Position numbers and translations under genes: made by a program. From positions 140,333 to 204,332 of the forward strand of contig PKRE01000007.1 in assembly GCA_017577615.1 (NCBI GenBank): a stretch of DNA of 64,000 bases, written 5' to 3'. The notes beneath the pieces are model-generated. The model did not search any database. It was not told the DNA's origin and saw only the letters and a list, made by a program, of their open reading frames with translations. This stretch comes from Gammaproteobacteria bacterium. Its GTDB lineage: Bacteria; Pseudomonadota; Gammaproteobacteria; Steroidobacterales; Steroidobacteraceae. This document shows positions 60,463-64,000 of the stretch, in pieces. Within the stretch, counting starts at the first letter, position 1, and each line of letters starts with the position of its first letter.

Positions 60463-61350
60463 TCACTTGCCGGCGACTTCTTTCAACACGGCCACGAATC
60501 TCGCTGCGACGGCACTATTGTGCCCGCGCACCTTCAGCAGGCCGAGCTCAACGCTGCCAGCAGGCCCTTTCAATGCGCGATACTTCACGCCGGGGCGCTT
60601 GAGGTCCTGTACCGAGGATGGCACCAGTGCGACCCCCATGCCGCTTGCGACGAGCCCCACGACTGTTTGCATCTGTCGGGCCTGCTGCGTCACCTTGGGC
60701 ACGAAGCCATTGGCGCGACACAAGCTGATGATCTGATCGTAGAGTCCCGGTGCAATGTCGCGCGGCGGGATGATGAAGTGCTCGTTGGCGAACGTCTTGA
60801 GACGCACGGGCCCGGAGCTCGGCCCGAGCCGATGACCCACCGGGACGGCGAGGACCAGGCTCTCGCGACTGACACTCTCGAAGCTCAAGTCTGCTTCGTT
60901 GACCGGCCCCAACCCGATACCGAGATCGAGCCGTCCGGCGCGCAGCTCGCGGATCTGCGCATCCGTCGTCAGCTCGTGGAGCTGCACATCGACCTGGGGG
61001 AAACGCTCGCGAAATCGTTTGATGGTCGGCGGCAGAATGCCGTACCCGGCGATCGACACGAAGCCGACCGAGAGCGTGCCGATCTCACCCTTTCCAGCTT
61101 GCTGGGTCTTGATCTTCGCCTCCTCCAAGCGTCGCAGCAGCACCAGCGCTTCTTCGTACAGCACCTCCCCCGCCGGAGTCAGACTGACACCTCGATGGGT
61201 GCGCTCGAGCAGCTGCACGCCGAGCTCCTCTTCGAGCATCTTGATATGCACCGACAGGGGCGGCTGTGAGATGTGCAGCCGCGCGGCGGCCCGGGAGAAG
61301 CTCCTCTCCTCGGCGACTGCTCGGAAGTAGCGAAGCTGCCTCAGATCCAC
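60463..61350 (-). CDS. LysR family transcriptional regulator
   Basis: A 295-residue LysR regulator of the CatM/BenM-like kind: MDLRQLRYFRAVAEERSFSR, AAARLHISQPPLSVHIKMLE, with the effector domain TLSVGFVSIAGYGILPP and a second lobe near DIAPGLYDQII. It begins with GTG 61350. It is divergent from ilvD, 177 bases away; whether it controls ilvD or another target is unknown. The dyad over its start may be autoregulatory. Confidence 0.9.
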   Translation of the reverse strand: MDLRQLRYFRAVAEERSFSRAAARLHISQPPLSVHIKMLEEELGVQLLERTHRGVSLTPAGEVLYEEALVLLRRLEEAKIKTQQAGKGEIGTLSVGFVSIAGYGILPPTIKRFRERFPQVDVQLHELTTDAQIRELRAGRLDLGIGLGPVNEADLSFESVSRESLVLAVPVGHRLGPSSGPVRLKTFANEHFIIPPRDIAPGLYDQIISLCRANGFVPKVTQQARQMQTVVGLVASGMGVALVPSSVQDLKRPGVKYRALKGPAGSVELGLLKVRGHNSAVAARFVAVLKEVAGK

Positions 61351-61368
61351 TATACGTTTTCCCTATAG
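61350..61368. promoter_or_regulatory. Dyad at the LysR start codon
   Basis: CTATA and TATAG, separated by nine bases, form an inverted repeat that overlaps the LysR start codon and points toward ilvD. LysR proteins bind T-N11-A dyads near their own starts. Binding is inferred. Confidence 0.35.
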
Positions 61369-61527
61369 CCGGCTTTTGAATTCGATATTTCTCAGTATAG
61401 AAGCATGGACGCACAATTCCCGCTGGCCCGGTGCGCGCGACCGGCTGCACAAGGGCAGATTTCCGCGCGCAATCACGCAATAATGTTCCTTTTGAGATCA
61501 TCCACGTAGTCACCTCGGGACCGATCC

Positions 61528-63369
61528 ATGCACCCTCTTCGCTCTCGTATCAGCACCTCCGGCCGCAACATGGCCGGCGCCCGGGCCTTGTGGCGCGCCA
61601 CGGGCATGAAGGACGGCGACTTCGGCAAGCCCATCATCGCCGTCGCGAATTCCTTCACGCAGTTCGTGCCTGGGCACGTGCACCTGAAAGATCTGGGACA
61701 GCTCGTGATCGAGGAGATCGAGCGTGCGGGCGGCGTCGGCAAGGAATTCAACACGATCGCCGTTGACGACGGCATCGCCATGGGACACGACGGCATGCTC
61801 TACAGCCTGCCGTCGCGCGAGCTGATTGCCGACAGCGTCGAGTTCATGTGTAACGCGCACATGGCCGATGCGCTGGTATGCATCTCGAACTGCGACAAGA
61901 TTACACCCGGCATGCTCATGGCCGCGCTGCGCCTGAACATTCCCACCGTGTTCGTTTCAGGCGGCCCGATGGAAGCCGGCAAGACGAGGCTCGCAGACAA
62001 GGCCATCAAGCTGGATCTGATCGACGCGATGGTGGCCGCCGCGGACAAGAACGTCACCGACGCAGATGTGCAGCAGATCGAGCGCTCCGCGTGCCCGACG
62101 TGCGGCTCGTGTGCCGGCATGTTCACCGCAAATTCCATGAACTGCTTGACGGAAGCGCTCGGGCTATCGCTGCCCGGCAACGGCTCCTTGCTCGCGACTC
62201 ACGCCGACCGCGAGCGTCTGTTCCGGCAGGCTGGGCAGCTCATCGTGCAGCTCGCCAAGCGTTACTACGAAGGCGGCGATGCGCGCGTGCTGCCGCGATC
62301 GATCGCGAGCAAAGCCGCATTCGAGAATGCCATGACGCTCGACATCGCCATGGGCGGCTCCACGAACACCGTGCTGCACTTGCTGGCAGCCGCCCAGGAA
62401 GGCGAGGTCGATTTCACGATGCGCGACGTGGACCGGCTGTCGCGACGCGTGCCGACGCTGTGCAAAGTGGCACCATCGAGCCACTATCACATGGAGGACG
62501 TGCATCGCGCCGGCGGCGTGATGGCCATTCTCGGCGAGCTGGAGCGCGCTCAGCTCATCGACACGAGCGTGCCGACGATTCACAGCGAAACCTTGGCAGA
62601 GGCCATCGAGCGCTGGGACGTGCGACGCACGAATGATCCGGCGGTGAAGGAGTTTTATCGCGCCGGCCCGGCAGGGATACCGACACAAAAGGCTTTCTCG
62701 CAGGACTGCCGTTACCCGGACCTCGATCTCGATCGCGCCAACGGCTGCATTCGCGAAGTGTCTTCCGCGTACAGCCAGGATGGCGGGCTAGCAGTGCTCT
62801 ACGGCAACATCGCAGAGCGCGGCTGTATCGTGAAGACGGCCGGCGTGCATGAGAAGCTGCTCACCTTCCGCGGTCCTGCCATCGTGTTCGAGAGCCAGGA
62901 AGCGGCAGTCGAAGGCATTCTCGGCGGCGCCGTGAAGCCGGGGGACGTGGTGATCGTGCGCTACGAGGGTCCCCGCGGCGGGCCGGGCATGCAAGAGATG
63001 CTGTATCCGACCAGCTATCTCAAGTCGCGCGGTCTCGCGACGAGCTGTGCGCTCGTCACCGATGGGCGATTCTCGGGCGGTAGCTCGGGCTTGTCGATCG
63101 GACACGTCTCGCCCGAAGCGGCAGAAGGCGGCGCCATCGGGCTCGTCCAGCCAGGCGATATCATCGAGATCGACATTCCCAATCGACGCATTCATCTCGC
63201 GGTTGACGACGCAGAGCTCGCACGCCGCCGCGCAGCACAGGACGCAAAAGGCTGGAAGCCCGCCATGCCGCGCGCACGCAAAGTCAGCGCCGCGCTCAAG
63301 GCATACGCCGCGCTGACGACGAGCGCCGACCGCGGCGCCGTGCGAAACAAGGAGCTCCTTGGTGATTGA
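61528..63369 (+). CDS. ilvD: Dihydroxy-acid dehydratase
   Basis: A 613-residue Fe-S dehydratase of branched-chain amino-acid and pantothenate synthesis. It has CDKITPGMLMAALRLNIPTV, the cluster cysteines in SACPTCGSCAGMFTANSMNC, and TDGRFSGGSSGLSIGHVSPE near the C terminus. It starts at ATG 61528 (MHPLRSRISTSGRNMAG) and is followed by an intrinsic terminator. The product 2-oxo acid pathway also leads to the 2-oxopantoate that PanE reduces. Confidence 0.96.
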   Translation: MHPLRSRISTSGRNMAGARALWRATGMKDGDFGKPIIAVANSFTQFVPGHVHLKDLGQLVIEEIERAGGVGKEFNTIAVDDGIAMGHDGMLYSLPSRELIADSVEFMCNAHMADALVCISNCDKITPGMLMAALRLNIPTVFVSGGPMEAGKTRLADKAIKLDLIDAMVAAADKNVTDADVQQIERSACPTCGSCAGMFTANSMNCLTEALGLSLPGNGSLLATHADRERLFRQAGQLIVQLAKRYYEGGDARVLPRSIASKAAFENAMTLDIAMGGSTNTVLHLLAAAQEGEVDFTMRDVDRLSRRVPTLCKVAPSSHYHMEDVHRAGGVMAILGELERAQLIDTSVPTIHSETLAEAIERWDVRRTNDPAVKEFYRAGPAGIPTQKAFSQDCRYPDLDLDRANGCIREVSSAYSQDGGLAVLYGNIAERGCIVKTAGVHEKLLTFRGPAIVFESQEAAVEGILGGAVKPGDVVIVRYEGPRGGPGMQEMLYPTSYLKSRGLATSCALVTDGRFSGGSSGLSIGHVSPEAAEGGAIGLVQPGDIIEIDIPNRRIHLAVDDAELARRRAAQDAKGWKPAMPRARKVSAALKAYAALTTSADRGAVRNKELLGD

Positions 63370-63423
63370 GTGAGATCATGGCCCGCTCAAACGCCGCGCC
63401 ACTTTTTCACTCACATTTCTAAT

Positions 63424-63451
63424 AAGAAGGCGCCGACAACGGCGCCTTCTT
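63424..63451 (+). terminator. Intrinsic terminator of ilvD
   Basis: An 11-bp stem AAGAAGGCGCC/GGCGCCTTCTT with loop GACAAC, 54 bases after the ilvD stop, ending in TTCTT. It marks the end of ilvD before the CRISPR array. Confidence 0.85.
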
Positions 63452-63523
63452 CATTGTTCGACCAAAACGTTTACAACTACACTGGGGCCGTATTCCATCC
63501 CCTGCGCCTACGCCTGCGCCGCA

Positions 63524-63953
63524 GATCTGGACTCCGGGCAGGCATCGATCAACTACACTTTATTCGGCAAGGATGACACGGAAGTCGACGTTGTGGATTC
63601 CGGGCAGGCATCGATCAACTACACTCTTGCTGGCGTAGTCCTTCGCCGTTTCGGAGTTGTGGATTCCGGGCAGGCATCGATCAACTACACTTCCACCAAT
63701 CCGCGAATGACGCGTCCAGAGGTTGTGGATTCCGGGCAGGCATCGATCAACTACACTCGATGCTTTGATGTCGATACGTTTGCGAGAGTTGTGGATTCCG
63801 GGCAGGCATCGATCAACTACACTTTTCGGGTTGCTACTTCAACGCCTTCAATGTTGTGGATTCCGGGCAGGCATCGATCAACTACACTGCAAGTCTTAAC
63901 TGATAGCCTGCTCGATGGTTGTGGATTCCGGGAAGGAATGGATCAATTACATT
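63524..63953. CRISPR. CRISPR array, 7 repeats, 36-bp repeats and 29-30-bp spacers
   Basis: The repeat begins GTTGTGGATTCCGGGCAGGC and continues ATCGATCAACTACACT. Copies at 63590, 63656, 63722, 63788 and 63853 are identical; the first (63524) differs at 3 positions at its 5' end, the last (63918) at 5. Spacers are 30,30,30,30,29,29 bases and all different. The 36/30 layout is most typical of type II arrays; the type cannot be assigned without cas genes, none of which is in this window. Sequence after 63953 (47 bases to the edge) is non-repeat and AT-biased. Confidence 0.97.
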
Positions 63954-64000
63954 GCCCCAAAAACCCTTCCTCGCCTGGGAAAATTTGGGATTTGTCTTTT

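Noticed and set aside
63480..64000. Direct search for cas genes
   Set aside because: None of the window's proteins shows a Cas family pattern; the array is called orphan only within this window.

Overview
The window is GC-rich chromosomal DNA from a proteobacterium, most likely a gammaproteobacterium near the Xanthomonadales/Nevskiales/Steroidobacteraceae. The placement rests on gene content read by eye: a giant NAD-dependent glutamate dehydrogenase, a DUF1840 protein, an HDOD remnant, a PA2779/PA2778 pair, DUF6494, several TonB-dependent receptors and Tat-exported enzymes. No rRNA is present to settle the taxonomy. Genes are dense and mostly core metabolic. The right edge runs into a CRISPR array.

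Layout. 1-8.2 kb: end of mtgA; a homogentisate (tyrosine) degradation operon hppD-hmgA-FAH on the minus strand, divergent from a MarR regulator; then a three-gene 2-oxoacid dehydrogenase operon (E1 alpha, E1 beta, E2) closed by a terminator. 8.2-14.4 kb: gdhB, gpmA, ferredoxin. 14.5-18.8 kb: a minus-strand thiamine-salvage operon led by a TPP riboswitch (TonB receptor, thiamine-binding protein, PnuT-like permease, thiamine-kinase-like enzyme). 18.9-28.6 kb: phzF, modF-like ATPase, an HDOD pseudogene, DUF1840, a NodIJ-like ABC exporter, yebC, DUF6494, exonuclease III, ZIP transporter, HAD phosphatase. 28.7-32.8 kb: glycine-zipper protein and a MipA/OmpV-DUF3019-response regulator-histidine kinase operon. 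33-42.6 kb: panE, DUF1203, CsbD-like, GNAT, cfa, polB, the PA2779/PA2778 pair, a RES-Xre toxin-antitoxin pair and tRNA-Arg.

42.6-51.8 kb: a small orphan gene with its own terminator, a VOC protein, LysR, scoA-scoB-thiolase, mmsA, a frameshifted MFS transporter, another VOC protein and a membrane protein. 52-59.9 kb: a putative uptake and catabolic locus (TonB receptor, isochorismatase-like hydrolase, sodium:solute symporter with a small membrane partner, Tat-exported amidohydrolase, Tat-exported protein of unknown function). 60.4-63.4 kb: a LysR gene divergent from ilvD. 63.5-64 kb: a CRISPR array of seven repeats (36-bp repeats, 29-30-bp spacers) with no cas genes in view.

The strongest leads beyond routine annotation are three. 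The PA2779-type protein carries a double-glycine motif next to a C39-like peptidase, a possible precursor and processing enzyme. The thiamine locus is a coherent riboswitch-controlled uptake-and-salvage unit. A dispersed intergenic repeat built on TAGGCTG/GGCTGGAG heptamers sits at gene 3' ends and often supplies the TAG stop codon itself. All calls come from reading the sequence and translations; no database search was run.
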